A stretch of DNA of 64,000 nucleotides from contig DASVWD010000285.1 in assembly GCA_036389795.1 (NCBI GenBank), positions 88,970 to 152,969 on the forward strand, given 5' to 3'. The position numbers and the translations under genes are program-made. Below, piece after piece: positions 16,936-25,123 of the stretch. This DNA comes from Longimicrobium sp. GTDB lineage: Bacteria; Gemmatimonadota; Gemmatimonadetes; Longimicrobiales; Longimicrobiaceae. The notes below the pieces were generated by a model, which was not told where the DNA came from, did not search any database, and saw nothing but the letters and a program-made list of their open reading frames with translations. The stretch's first letter is position 1. Each line of letters opens with the position of its first letter.

Positions 16936-17394
16936 TCAGGCCTCCGGAGCCAGGGACGCGAACAGGCCGGCGATCTCGGGATCGCCGGATTCGCGGGCGT
17001 GCGCGGCGAGGGGCTTCCCGTGCCTGTCCGCCGCGGCGGCGAGCGCCGGGTGCCGGGCGACCAGGCGGCGCGCCCACCTGGCGTCGCGGGTCTGGATGGC
17101 GTAGAGCACGTCCTCGATCTCGATCGCCAGCAGCCCGCCCAGCTCGCGCAGGTACTCGATCGCCCAGCCGGACGGGGTGGCGCCGAAGCGGGCGTCGCGC
17201 GCGTTCAGCTCGGCCCCGGCGGCGAGGAGGAGGTCGACGACGGGCCGGTGCCCGTTGAACGCCGCGTAGTGCAGCGCCGTCGCCCCCTCGTCGTCGCGGG
17301 CGCGGGCGAGCTCCGGGTGCGCCGCGAGGAGGGTGCGCACCCGCTCGGCGTCGCCGGACTCCACGGCCTGGAAGAACTGCCCGGTCTCGCTCAT
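16936..17394 (-). CDS. Ankyrin-repeat protein
   Basis: A 152-aa cytoplasmic protein with ankyrin repeats: FFQAVESGDAERVRTLLAAH, then TALHYAAFNGHRPVVDLLLA, and a degenerate repeat ATPSGWAIEYLRELGG followed by VLYAIQTRDARWARRLVARH. Ankyrin repeats bind proteins and give no enzymatic activity. The GATPSGWAIEYLRELG segment is a recurrent variant in bacterial ankyrin proteins. There is no signal peptide. Neighbours give no clue to its partner. Confidence 0.85.
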   Translation of the reverse strand: MSETGQFFQAVESGDAERVRTLLAAHPELARARDDEGATALHYAAFNGHRPVVDLLLAAGAELNARDARFGATPSGWAIEYLRELGGLLAIEIEDVLYAIQTRDARWARRLVARHPALAAAADRHGKPLAAHARESGDPEIAGLFASLAPEA

Positions 17395-17455
17395 GCGGCC
17401 TCGAAGGTTGATGGGCCTGACGCCGGGCTCCCCCGCCGCGCCGCGCGCCGGAGGG

Positions 17456-18259
17456 CTACCGCGGAGCGGCCACCCCGCCGAGGAGGGCGATGGCCCTCAG
17501 GCCGCCGCCCGGCAGTCCCGGCTGCGGGGCGGGGGCCTGGACCGGCACTCCGATCACCCGGGCCGTCATCCAGCCGTTGGGCGGGGGGAGGGCGTGCAGC
17601 GCGCCCGAGGGAAAGTAGGAGAGCAGCTTCGGCCGGGAAGGGTGCCCCAGGATGGCGACGTGGTACTCCTGCTCCGCGATGAACGCGCGCATCCCGGGCT
17701 TGGACTTGCCGACCAGGACCTTGAAATCCTCGTCGATGCCGGGATAGGTCTGGCTGGCCCACTCGAACCACCGGCCGAGCGATGCGGTGCCTTCCCTTTC
17801 CAGCGCGCTGCTGAATTCGTGCTGCAGCGCGTGCTCGGGGAGCTGCCGCCTCGTCTCCAGCTCGGCCCGCAGCTCGGCGGGGAGCTTCGGCAGCTGGAGC
17901 AGGAAGTCGCAGGCCAGCTTGAGGAAGCTCGGCGCCCAGAGAGGATGGTACAGGTCGTCCTGCACCTGCACGAGCTGCTGGGAATTCGGCTTCCAGCGGG
18001 CCTGCCCGCCCCCGGAGGCCAGGTCGTGCGCGTCGAGCCTGCCGGACAGCCAGAGCGCCTCCCGCAGGAGGTCGGACGCTTCCGCGCTCCGGTTCCCGTC
18101 GAGCTCGTACTCGAGGAACGGGATCACCGGAGTCTGCACCTTCAGCTTGCCCCTCTTGACGGCCTCCAGGAACCTGCGCAGGGGCGACTTCAGCCGCCTG
18201 ACCGCCGACGGAAGCTGTGACGGGTCCGCCCACAGGGGGATCCACTGCATCGAGGCCAT
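17456..18259 (-). CDS. Hypothetical protein, 267 aa
   Basis: I do not recognise a family. The protein begins MASMQWIPLWADPSQLP, has a helical middle (SFLKLACDFLLQLPKLPAEL) and a mixed region RAFIAEQEYHVAILGHPSR, and ends in a Pro/Gly-rich tail. It has no signal peptide, so it is probably cytoplasmic. The upstream region carries a promoter of the same C-rich-spacer type as lemA. It sits in a block of four minus-strand accessory genes (ankyrin, this one, a CxxCxG protein, a DUF4272 protein). Confidence 0.65.
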   Translation of the reverse strand: MASMQWIPLWADPSQLPSAVRRLKSPLRRFLEAVKRGKLKVQTPVIPFLEYELDGNRSAEASDLLREALWLSGRLDAHDLASGGGQARWKPNSQQLVQVQDDLYHPLWAPSFLKLACDFLLQLPKLPAELRAELETRRQLPEHALQHEFSSALEREGTASLGRWFEWASQTYPGIDEDFKVLVGKSKPGMRAFIAEQEYHVAILGHPSRPKLLSYFPSGALHALPPPNGWMTARVIGVPVQAPAPQPGLPGGGLRAIALLGGVAAPR

Positions 18260-18364
18260 AGTCCCTTTCCTGAACGCGCCCGGGCCAGGTCCCGCTCCGC
18301 TGAGCAGGCGACGCCGTGGCTTGCACGAATCAGGGATTACGGTGCGCGGAAGAGGCGCGAGGGA

Positions 18365-18393
18365 AGTTTAGGGCGGGGGCGGGCGGGTGTAAA
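18365..18393 (-). promoter_or_regulatory. Promoter with C-rich spacer, second instance
   Basis: On the minus strand TTTACA (18388-18393), a 17-bp spacer CCCGCCCGCCCCCGCCC and TAAACT (18365-18370), 106 bp before the start of the 267-aa protein. It is nearly identical to the lemA promoter over about 35 bp. Confidence 0.65.
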
Positions 18394-18417
18394 TCGTTTC
18401 GGCGGACGCGGCCGGCG

Positions 18418-18870
18418 TCAACGGGGTGGACCGGGAACGAGCCATCCCAGCCCGTCGCAGCCGTGGCAGATGTCCTCGACGGCGGGGGCGGCCGGCGTGA
18501 CCGGCCCGCCCGTGCCCCCGCAGACGTCGCAGAGGCGTGCGTCCGCGGGGCGCGCGGGGATGAGCTCCCGCAGCTCGGGATGCCTGCGCGCCCCCAGCAC
18601 CAGGGCCGCGTAGAGGGCCGAGAGGTCGGTTTCCGGCTCGGTGGCATGGGCGAACGACTCGTGGTCGATCCAGAGGACCACGCCGTCGGGCCGGATGGCC
18701 CAGAGGTAGACCTGGTTGCCGCTGAGGGGAAAGGCGTTGCGCTCCATGCAGAGGCGCATCAGCCAGTTCTCCCGGGCGTCCGCGGCCAGCGCGTCGATCT
18801 GCCGCTGGATCCAGGCCGACAGCTCCGGCGAAGGCGGGAGCGGCTCGGGGTAGCTCCTGTCGAAGCGCAT
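18418..18870 (-). CDS. Hypothetical protein with a CxxCxG pair
   Basis: A 150-aa protein with a helical N-terminal part (ELSAWIQRQIDALAADAREN), a strand-rich middle (YLWAIRPDGVVLWIDHESF) and two Cys motifs near the C-terminus, CDVCGGTGG and CHGCDGLGW. The pair could bind one zinc, as in DnaJ-type CxxCxGxG clusters. It lies 19 bp after the DUF4272 gene on the same strand and is probably co-transcribed. Function unknown. Confidence 0.65.
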   Translation of the reverse strand: MRFDRSYPEPLPPSPELSAWIQRQIDALAADARENWLMRLCMERNAFPLSGNQVYLWAIRPDGVVLWIDHESFAHATEPETDLSALYAALVLGARRHPELRELIPARPADARLCDVCGGTGGPVTPAAPAVEDICHGCDGLGWLVPGPPR

Positions 18871-18889
18871 CGCCCTCGGCAGATCCCGG

Positions 18890-20140
18890 TTACGTCGCCA
18901 CGCTCGCCTCGGAATACAGCGCGGGACCCTCCCACAGCCAGTTCGCCGCCTGGTGGCGCTCCTGGGCGGCGCTGTGCGCGGTCGAGAACACGTCCGGCGG
19001 CGCCCGGTCGATCCGCCTGCCGCCGAGCCCGAGGTCGCCTTCGACCAGGGGGATTCCGGTGAGGTCCAGCGGGCCGAACCAGCAGGTCCGCGCGAACTCG
19101 CCGAAGTCCATCGCGCCCGGCTTGACGTAGAAGTCCCGCAGCCGCCAGTGCAGCGCGAACAGCCGGCTGCGGAGCGCTTCGATCTCTTCCCGCGGCCGCA
19201 GAGCCGGGCTCGCCAGCAGCGCCCGGGCGGCGCCGGCGTCGAGCAGCCCCAGGCTCTTCCAGAGCGGGTCGGGGTCCACCAGTTCGTCGTGGGGCGGGAG
19301 CTCGAACCGGCCGAGCGCCCAGGCCAGCACGGCCAGCCCCTCCAGCCGCCATGACGCGTTCATCTGCGAGCGCGGGTCCAGGCGGCCGGGCGGCTGCCGC
19401 AGGTGCTCCCTCTCGTACTCCTCCAGCTCGTCCTCGACGCCGGTCTCGCGCACCCAGCCGAGCAGGTCCTGGTGCTTCCCGGCGGCACCGCGCTCCCTGG
19501 CCTCCCGCTCGAGGATGGCCCGGGCGGTGACGGCCGCCAGGGCGAGCGCCCGCCGGGCCACCCGCTCGGCGGTGGGGGGCTCGGCATCTTCGTCCTCGTC
19601 GTCCGGCGCGGCCGCCCCGGACGGGTCCGACACGGACACCTCGGCTATCACGCGGGGCCAGACGGCCGCGGGGTCTTCCGCGCCCGCGCCCTCGGGCGAG
19701 AACAGGACGCGCCCGCGCGCGTCGCGCAGCGCCGACGGGGTGAACAGGACGCCGTCCACGAGCTCGGCCACCGCGAACAGCACGTCGAGCCGCGGGTCGC
19801 CGCCGGGGTCGGGGTCCGGGTCGAACTGCGTGGCGAGCGAATAGCGGAAGGTGGTGGGGAGCATCACCGCCTGGCGCTTGCGGCCGCTGTCCGGGAAGCG
19901 GGAGAGGTACCCCCGCATCCCACCCATCTGGGCGGACCAGTTCGGCTCCGCGTGGTAGTCCGGATCGTAGAGGAGCGTGAGCGTCCGCTTCCTCCACCAC
20001 TTCCCGAAGCTGACCCTGGCGCTCCGCCAGCGGTCGTCCGGCCCGTCGATCTTGACGTCCGGGGCGAGCTCGCGCAGCCGCCGGGCGACACCGGCGTGGT
20101 CCGCGATGCGGGCGAACAGGTTGATCGGCTCCGCCGTCAT
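18890..20140 (-). CDS. DUF4272-like protein
   Basis: A 416-aa cytoplasmic protein. The central part (AERVARRALALAAVTARAILE..., then SWRLEGLAVLAWALGRFELP) is the helical core I associate with DUF4272. The region PLWKSLGLLDAGAARALLAS and LFALHWRLRDFYVKPGAMDF continues it, and the end TAHSAAQERHQAANWLW also fits. The N-terminal 130 residues (INLFARIADHAGVARRLREL) are a separate alpha/beta region. No catalytic motif is evident. It starts the likely three-gene minus-strand group. Family assignment is from memory of the pattern; role unknown. Confidence 0.7.
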   Translation of the reverse strand: MTAEPINLFARIADHAGVARRLRELAPDVKIDGPDDRWRSARVSFGKWWRKRTLTLLYDPDYHAEPNWSAQMGGMRGYLSRFPDSGRKRQAVMLPTTFRYSLATQFDPDPDPGGDPRLDVLFAVAELVDGVLFTPSALRDARGRVLFSPEGAGAEDPAAVWPRVIAEVSVSDPSGAAAPDDEDEDAEPPTAERVARRALALAAVTARAILEREARERGAAGKHQDLLGWVRETGVEDELEEYEREHLRQPPGRLDPRSQMNASWRLEGLAVLAWALGRFELPPHDELVDPDPLWKSLGLLDAGAARALLASPALRPREEIEALRSRLFALHWRLRDFYVKPGAMDFGEFARTCWFGPLDLTGIPLVEGDLGLGGRRIDRAPPDVFSTAHSAAQERHQAANWLWEGPALYSEASVAT

Positions 20141-20342
20141 GAACGGCTCCCTGGCAAGTGTATCCGCGCGCGCCGGTCAGCCGTTGGGGCGCGGGCGCAT
20201 CTCACGGCTGGTTGGATCCTCGAGTGGATTCGGCGAGCATTCCGATCGCCGTCGAACGCCCGGGCCCGAGCGCCGCGGGCCGAGACGCCGGGCCGCGAGG
20301 TCGGGCTGAAGCCGTGCCGTCGCAGTCGCGTGCAGCGCCAGG

Positions 20343-20915
20343 TCAGGCTGGTGGCCCATCCTCCTCGCCGGCCGGGCGGAAGCCCACCTTCTCGTTTGCG
20401 CGCAGGCTCGCGGTGTTGGTCCACCGCGGCGCCGTCAGGATGCGCCGATAGCCGCGTGTCCTGGCGTAGGCCGCCGCATGCAGCTTCAGGGCCGTGGCGA
20501 GCCCCCTCCCCCGCTCTTCCGGACGTACTCCGGTCCAGCCCTGGACCAGCGTCTCGCCGTCCGACCCGCGCACGTTGAGGCAGGTGTAGCCGAGGTACCG
20601 CTCGCCCGATCGCGCGAGGAAGAGCGCCTCGGGCGCCACCTTGAGGAAGGCGAGCCGTTCGATCATCTCGGCCGGCGTGCGCGGCGCATCGATATGGGCG
20701 CGTGTGGCGTTCTCGAGGTCGGTGAGCTCGCGAAGCCACTCCGCGGGCCGCCGTTCCTGCTCCTCCGCGAGCGTGGCGAACACGATCCCACGGGCCTCCA
20801 GCTCTCGCGCGGCGGCCGCAGCCCGTGCGGGGTCGAACCCGTCCAGGTTGAGCACCAGCTCGCGGAACTTCGAGTCGCCCACGCGGCCTTCCTGGGGTCG
20901 AGTGCAAGCCGACAC
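20343..20915 (-). CDS. GNAT-family N-acetyltransferase
   Basis: A 190-aa enzyme that should move an acetyl group from acetyl-CoA to an amine. The acetyl-CoA-binding motif is VRPEERGRGLATALKLHAAA (R/Q-x-x-G-x-G/A as RGRGLA), and the last part has TNTASLRANEKVGFRP, the usual beta-bulge and alpha-4 sequence. The N-terminal half is degenerate in the way of two-domain GNATs. The substrate is unknown. It overlaps no neighbour; 10 bp separate it from the stop of the LanC-like gene upstream, on the same strand, so it may be the last gene of that operon. Confidence 0.85.
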   Translation of the reverse strand: MSACTRPQEGRVGDSKFRELVLNLDGFDPARAAAAARELEARGIVFATLAEEQERRPAEWLRELTDLENATRAHIDAPRTPAEMIERLAFLKVAPEALFLARSGERYLGYTCLNVRGSDGETLVQGWTGVRPEERGRGLATALKLHAAAYARTRGYRRILTAPRWTNTASLRANEKVGFRPAGEEDGPPA

Positions 20916-20925
20916 CCGGCTTAGC

Positions 20926-22245
20926 TCAGGGCGTCCTTACTACCGCCTCCGCCCCTCGCGGCGCCAGCAGCAGGATGGACGGCACCTTCGCGGGATCGAA
21001 CAGGCGCAGGTAGAAGTGGCCGATGCCGGCCAGGCCCAGCATCAGGTTCGGCGTCTCGCCGCCGTCGGGGACGCCGCAGGGCCAGGGGGCGCGCGGCAGC
21101 AGGTAGCGGGCGATCCCCATCCGCCCCACCTGCTCGGCGAGCTGCATCGCCCCGCCGCCGCCGAACGCCTGCTCGGCCAGGATCAGCAGCTCGGCGTTCC
21201 CCGCGTCACCGTGGCAGAGCGAGAAGCCGGCGCTCCCCGCCTGCGCCGCGGCCTGCAGCGCGTAGGCCGTGGTCCGCAGCGCCGCGTCGGCCTCGCGGCG
21301 GTAGACGTCGTCGCCGGTGAGCTGCCAGGCCCGGATGCGCGCCATCCCGATCCCCGGCGCGCCGTGGCACCAGGCCAGCGCGTAGCCGGGCTCGGGCGGC
21401 GTGGGCATCCCCATGCTCTCGAAGGTGCGGAAGTCCGGCCAGTTCCCCTGCCGCGGGTCGAACCAGCTGCGCTCGTAGCGGAACCCCTCCTCGGCCGCCG
21501 CGCGGAAGCGCGCCTCGCCCGTGCGGCGCCAGAGCTCCAGCAGCGCCAGCGCCACCCCGGACGCTCCGTGGCTGTAGCCGGTGAGGTCGCGCCGGGTGTC
21601 CATCTCCAGCGTCCGCCAGCTCGTCCCCGCCTCCCCCGGCCGCGCGATGGAGAGGAGGAAGTCGCCCAGCCGCGCGGCCGCCCCCATCCACGCCTCCACG
21701 CCGAAGCGCGCCGCCAGGTCCAGCAGCGCGGGGATCGCCCCCGCCGCCCCCGAGATCACGTCCACCTCGTGCGGGCGCGGCTCCAGCCCCGCCACCTCGT
21801 CCGCCAGCTCGCGCGCCGCGGACGCGTACTCCCCGCTCCCCAGCAGCTCGCCCGCCTCGGCCAGCACCCACGCCACCCCCGTCGCCCCCGAGTGGAAGGC
21901 GAGCCGGCCGGCGGCTCCCAGCTGCCCGCGGCGGGAGAGGACGTGCCGGAGCGCCCCCTCGGCCGCGGTGCGGAAGGGGCGCTCGCCGGTCGCCGCGTGG
22001 AGCCGCGCCAGGAACAGCGCGATGCCGGCGGTGCCGTCGTACAGCTCCGCGCCCATCGCCTTGTGGACCACGGTCCAGGCGCTGCCCACCACCTCGGACG
22101 CGTCGCCCAGCCAGTTGCAGCGCGCGCCGTCCCAGAGGGCGTCGCGGCAGAGGCGCGCCCCGACGCCGGCGGCCGCGTCGATGAAGGCGAGCCGGCCGGT
22201 GGCGGCCACGGCCTCAGGCGGCGGCGGGAGCTCGTGCAGGGTCAT
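20926..22245 (-). CDS. LanC-like lanthionine cyclase
   Basis: A 439-aa protein with the alpha-toroid pattern of LanC cyclases and all three zinc ligands: C293 in WCHGAPG, and C344-H345 in CHGDAG. Other hallmarks are ELYDGTAGIALFLARL, FHSGATGVAWVL, YSHGASGVALALLEL and TPNLMLGLAGIGHFYLRL. LanC enzymes join Cys thiols to dehydroalanine or dehydrobutyrine to make lanthionine rings. No dehydratase domain is fused. It overlaps the end of the HopA1-like gene by 32 bp, so they are translationally coupled. With the upstream kinase it completes a possible Ser/Thr phosphorylation, elimination and cyclisation set. The likely substrates are the two Cys-rich proteins encoded upstream. Confidence 0.9.
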   Translation of the reverse strand: MTLHELPPPPEAVAATGRLAFIDAAAGVGARLCRDALWDGARCNWLGDASEVVGSAWTVVHKAMGAELYDGTAGIALFLARLHAATGERPFRTAAEGALRHVLSRRGQLGAAGRLAFHSGATGVAWVLAEAGELLGSGEYASAARELADEVAGLEPRPHEVDVISGAAGAIPALLDLAARFGVEAWMGAAARLGDFLLSIARPGEAGTSWRTLEMDTRRDLTGYSHGASGVALALLELWRRTGEARFRAAAEEGFRYERSWFDPRQGNWPDFRTFESMGMPTPPEPGYALAWCHGAPGIGMARIRAWQLTGDDVYRREADAALRTTAYALQAAAQAGSAGFSLCHGDAGNAELLILAEQAFGGGGAMQLAEQVGRMGIARYLLPRAPWPCGVPDGGETPNLMLGLAGIGHFYLRLFDPAKVPSILLLAPRGAEAVVRTP

Positions 22246-23245
22246 AGCGGTCGATCGAGCCCGGGTTGAGCCACGGGCGCTCCAGGTCCACCCCGGCGGC
22301 CGCGAAGTGCGCGGCCACGGCCCGCATCCGCTCCTCGGGCGTGCGCAGCCCTGCGGTGTGCGCCTGCCACACCCCCTCGGCCAGCACCCGGCAGCGCGCC
22401 ATCCCGAAGCTCTCGCCCGTGTCGGGGTCCTCGGCCAGCGCCAGCCCCGGCGCCAGCGCGCGGGTGAAGAGCGGCGTCTCGGGGGAGAGGTGCGCGGCCA
22501 CGCGCGGGATCACCCCCTCCAGGGCCAGCTCGGCGGTGATGCGGAAGTAGCGGTGGCTCACGTAGAGCACCGCCGGGTCCGCGCGCACGTACGCCGAGCG
22601 GAGCGACAGCGTCTTGAAGCGGAAGGGGACGCCGTAGCGGTTGAGCGCGCCGGCCAAGTGGCGCAAGAGCGCCGGGGCGCCGGCGTCGTCCACGTGCCAG
22701 TACAGCCGCACCAGGTCCAGCTCGTCGCCCTGGTCGAACGGCGACTCCCCGAAGGCGAAGTAGAAGCCCGGCTGCATGGTGGCCGACTCGCGCGGCGCGT
22801 GGACGCTCACCCGCATCCCCGGGCGCGGCTGCATCCCGGGCCCGTCGCGGCTCAGGAACTCGCCCGGCCACAGGAAGCGCGTGCGGCCGTGGAGCCTGGC
22901 GATCACCTGCCCCGAGGCCAGGATCTGCGCGATCTCCCACCCCTGCTCCCAGCGCTCGCGGGTGGGGTTGGCGCGGGAGAGCAGCGGCACCAGGTCGTCG
23001 TCCGGGCGCGGGGCGTACGGCGGGTCCAGCGCCGCCCCGGCGAAGCGGCGGACGTAGCAGTACTGGTAGAAAGTGTTCTGCAGCAGCTCCACCACCGGCG
23101 GCGGGGCGCCCGCCGCGCGCGGGGGAGCCCCGGGCGGCTGCGGCGGCGCCTGGAACGAGCGCCCGCCGAAGCGGAACCCCGTGGGCCCGAGCGCGTCGAC
23201 CGCCGCCACGATGCGGCGCAGCTCGTCGAGGAGGGGAGCGCTCAT
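22214..23245 (-). CDS. HopA1-like protein, candidate phospho-Ser/Thr lyase
   Basis: A 343-aa protein matching the HopA1 effector family that occurs in RiPP gene clusters: NTFYQYCYVRRF near residue 60, GWEIAQILASGQVIARLHGR, PGFYFAFGE, VRLYWHVDDAG, VPFRFKTLSLRSAYVRADPA, VLYVSHRYF and SFGMARCRVLAEGV. In class V lanthipeptide and thioamitide loci, such proteins act with a phosphotransferase-like kinase to dehydrate Ser/Thr. Here it sits between such a kinase (252 bp upstream, across a repeat-filled gap) and LanC (overlapping). By position and family I infer that it eliminates phosphate from modified Ser/Thr. There is no signal peptide. Confidence 0.8.
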   Translation of the reverse strand: MSAPLLDELRRIVAAVDALGPTGFRFGGRSFQAPPQPPGAPPRAAGAPPPVVELLQNTFYQYCYVRRFAGAALDPPYAPRPDDDLVPLLSRANPTRERWEQGWEIAQILASGQVIARLHGRTRFLWPGEFLSRDGPGMQPRPGMRVSVHAPRESATMQPGFYFAFGESPFDQGDELDLVRLYWHVDDAGAPALLRHLAGALNRYGVPFRFKTLSLRSAYVRADPAVLYVSHRYFRITAELALEGVIPRVAAHLSPETPLFTRALAPGLALAEDPDTGESFGMARCRVLAEGVWQAHTAGLRTPEERMRAVAAHFAAAGVDLERPWLNPGSIDRYDPARAPAAA

Positions 23246-23259
23246 TCAGGGGTCGGACG

Positions 23260-23490
23260 GAGTCGCATCGGCTTCATCGCTCGCTTCGACAAGGTTCGGC
23301 GCCGCGCGGGGGGTGCCCCCTCCCCCCGCTCTCCCCTGCTGCGCGGGAGAGGGAGCTTTTATCGTGCGTCGCGACTGGCTTCCGCGCGAATCCGACCCTC
23401 CGCACGAAAGATCCCGCAAAGTACCCTCTCCCCCGCAGTTGGGAGAGGGTGGCGACGCGGTAGCGGCGCCGGGTGAGGGTCCGCCGGGTG
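23260..23490. repeat. Hairpin repeats between kinase and HopA1-like gene
   Basis: Two hairpins of the same word: GCTCTCCC...GGGAGAGGG near 23330 and CCCTCTCCC...GGGAGAGGG near 23440. The word also occurs at 37455-37477. They interrupt the otherwise tight kinase-HopA1-LanC operon and may attenuate or process its transcript. Confidence 0.6.
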
Positions 23491-23496
23491 AGGGTC

Positions 23497-24624
23497 TCAC
23501 GCCGCCGCCGCCCGGGCGGGCATGCCCAGCAGGTGCTCGATCGCCTCGTCGTAGCGGGTGAGCACGTTGATGCTCACCTGCAGGAGGCACAGCGCGTTGG
23601 CGGTGAGCTGGGGCGAGTAGGTCAGGTACTCCCAGGCGGTCTGGATCATCCGCGCCGCGCCGTAGCGCACGCTCCGGCGCAGCAGCTCGCCCGCGCCGCC
23701 CGGGTCGGCGCCGCGGGCGTGCACGTACGCGTCCCAGAAGGCGTGGATGGCCGGCTGCATCCGCTCCAGCGGGAACTCGGCCAGCTGCGGCAGGCGCTCC
23801 GGGCGCACCTGCTCGGCCGGGATGCGCATCGTCAGGATCCAGTAGGTCAGGTACGCCTGGAAGATGGCCCCCACGTCCCAGCAGCCGTCGCCGATGTCGG
23901 CCAGCTCCCAGTCGACGATCCGCAAGGCTGCCGCGGCCCGGGCCGGGTCGTCGCCGCGGGGGACCACGCAGTTCTCCCACTTCATGTCGCCGTGGATCAG
24001 CGCGTCCAGGCGCCACTCGCCGCGCAGCTCGTCCAGCGCGCGCTGGAACTCGGGGTAGCGGCCCACGATCCCCAGCAGCTGGCTGACCCCGGCGCTCACC
24101 GGCCCGAAGTGCGAGGGGTTGTGGAAGTGGATGGAGAGCACCCACGGCACCGTGCGCGGGAAGACGCCGTCCTGCGGCAGCTCGCGGGTGCGCCCGCCGG
24201 CCTGGCGGTGGTAGGTGCCCAGCAGCGTGCCCAGCCGCGCGGCCAGCTCCAGCGGAAAGCCGCCCACGCGCCGGTGGTGCTCGCCCAAGGTCTCGGCGTC
24301 GGGGACCAGCTCCACCACCAGCACCTGCCGCTTCGCGTCGTACAGCCGGTAGCGCGGCATCATGTCCTGGAGCGCGGCGAAATCGGGGTCGTTCCCCGCC
24401 AGCCAGTAGCAGGTGGCCTCGCGCTGCAGCGTCTCGGCCGAGTGCGGGTCCCACTCCTGGACCTGCTTCACGAAGAGCCCCGGCGCGTTCTGCCGCATCA
24501 CCTGCAGGTTGTGGTTGCGGCGGCTCATGTCCACCACCGCGAAGTCGCCGTCCACCACCTCGGCGGGGGTCACGAGCCCGCGGGCCACGAGGTAGTGCAC
24601 CAGGTTGGCGGGGGTGAGGATCAT
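23497..24624 (-). CDS. Phosphotransferase-like kinase of the lan-type locus
   Basis: A 375-aa APH/choline-kinase-fold protein. It has the catalytic loop IHGDMKWEN (H211, D213, N218), a DWELADIGDGCWDVG metal-binding segment, an N-lobe with a Lys in LFVKQVQEW, and a hinge around VLVVELVP. All kinase residues are intact, so phosphate transfer is expected. In class V-type lanthipeptide loci a kinase of this fold works with a HopA1-like partner on Ser/Thr of the precursor. The two downstream genes are exactly HopA1-like and LanC. It is about 500 bp downstream of the giant Cys-rich protein on the same strand. The assignment as the Ser/Thr-phosphorylating subunit is inference from this context. Confidence 0.82.
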   Translation of the reverse strand: MILTPANLVHYLVARGLVTPAEVVDGDFAVVDMSRRNHNLQVMRQNAPGLFVKQVQEWDPHSAETLQREATCYWLAGNDPDFAALQDMMPRYRLYDAKRQVLVVELVPDAETLGEHHRRVGGFPLELAARLGTLLGTYHRQAGGRTRELPQDGVFPRTVPWVLSIHFHNPSHFGPVSAGVSQLLGIVGRYPEFQRALDELRGEWRLDALIHGDMKWENCVVPRGDDPARAAAALRIVDWELADIGDGCWDVGAIFQAYLTYWILTMRIPAEQVRPERLPQLAEFPLERMQPAIHAFWDAYVHARGADPGGAGELLRRSVRYGAARMIQTAWEYLTYSPQLTANALCLLQVSINVLTRYDEAIEHLLGMPARAAAA

Positions 24625-24727
24625 CGGCGGCGGCTGGGCGCGGGCGGGCGGCGGTCGCGGGGCAGGTGCAAGATGGCGCGCCGGGGTCCGGGCGTCAAAG
24701 GTCCGAGGACAGGGATCGGTCGTCCGT

Positions 24728-24787
24728 CACTAACGCACTAACGCACTAACGCACTAACGCACTAACGCACTAACGCACTAACGCACT
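24728..24787. repeat. Octamer tandem repeat, CACTAACG x7
   Basis: Seven perfect copies of CACTAACG and a partial eighth lie about 105 bp upstream of the kinase start. Perfect short tandems like this are prone to length change and could tune spacing to a promoter. Confidence 0.85.
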
Positions 24788-24797
24788 GCAGTTCTCG

Positions 24798-24940
24798 GGC
24801 ATGTCCCTCCGCTGCGCTCCGGGCCGGGCTGCGCGCGCCGTAGGGCAGCAAACGACGCTGCCCAACGGCGCCGGGCCACCGCCGCCACGATACCCCTGTG
24901 GCGGCGGCGTCCCGGCCCTCCGGGCGCGCATCCCTCATGC
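24798..24940 (-). repeat. Dispersed two-hairpin repeat, copy 3
   Basis: Reverse orientation, from GGGCATGTCCCTCCGCTGCG to GGGCGCGCATCCCTCATGC. Here the hairpin arms have changed together (GGGCAGCAAACGACGCTGCCC in place of GGGCACG...CGTGCCC), a compensatory change that supports a selected RNA or DNA fold. The second hairpin is CCGCCGCCACGATACCCCTG with GTGGCGGCGG beyond it. GGACAGGG words follow. Confidence 0.8.
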
Positions 24941-25123
24941 GAACGGCAGGTTACAGGGGACAGGGTACAGCCAACCTGCACGCCCGTACGCCGTACCTCG
25001 TACCCCGTACCTCCGCACTTAGCACTTAGCACTTCGCACTTCGCACTTCGCACCGCGGTTCAGTAGCAGCCCCCGCATCGTCGGGCACGCGTCCGCCGCC
25101 GACGGTCGTACGTCCCGGCGGCC

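Noticed and set aside
24728..24787. Octamer CACTAACG tandem as iterons of an origin
   Set aside because: No rep gene or A/T-rich unwinding stretch is near. It belongs with other short-word repeats of this genome.
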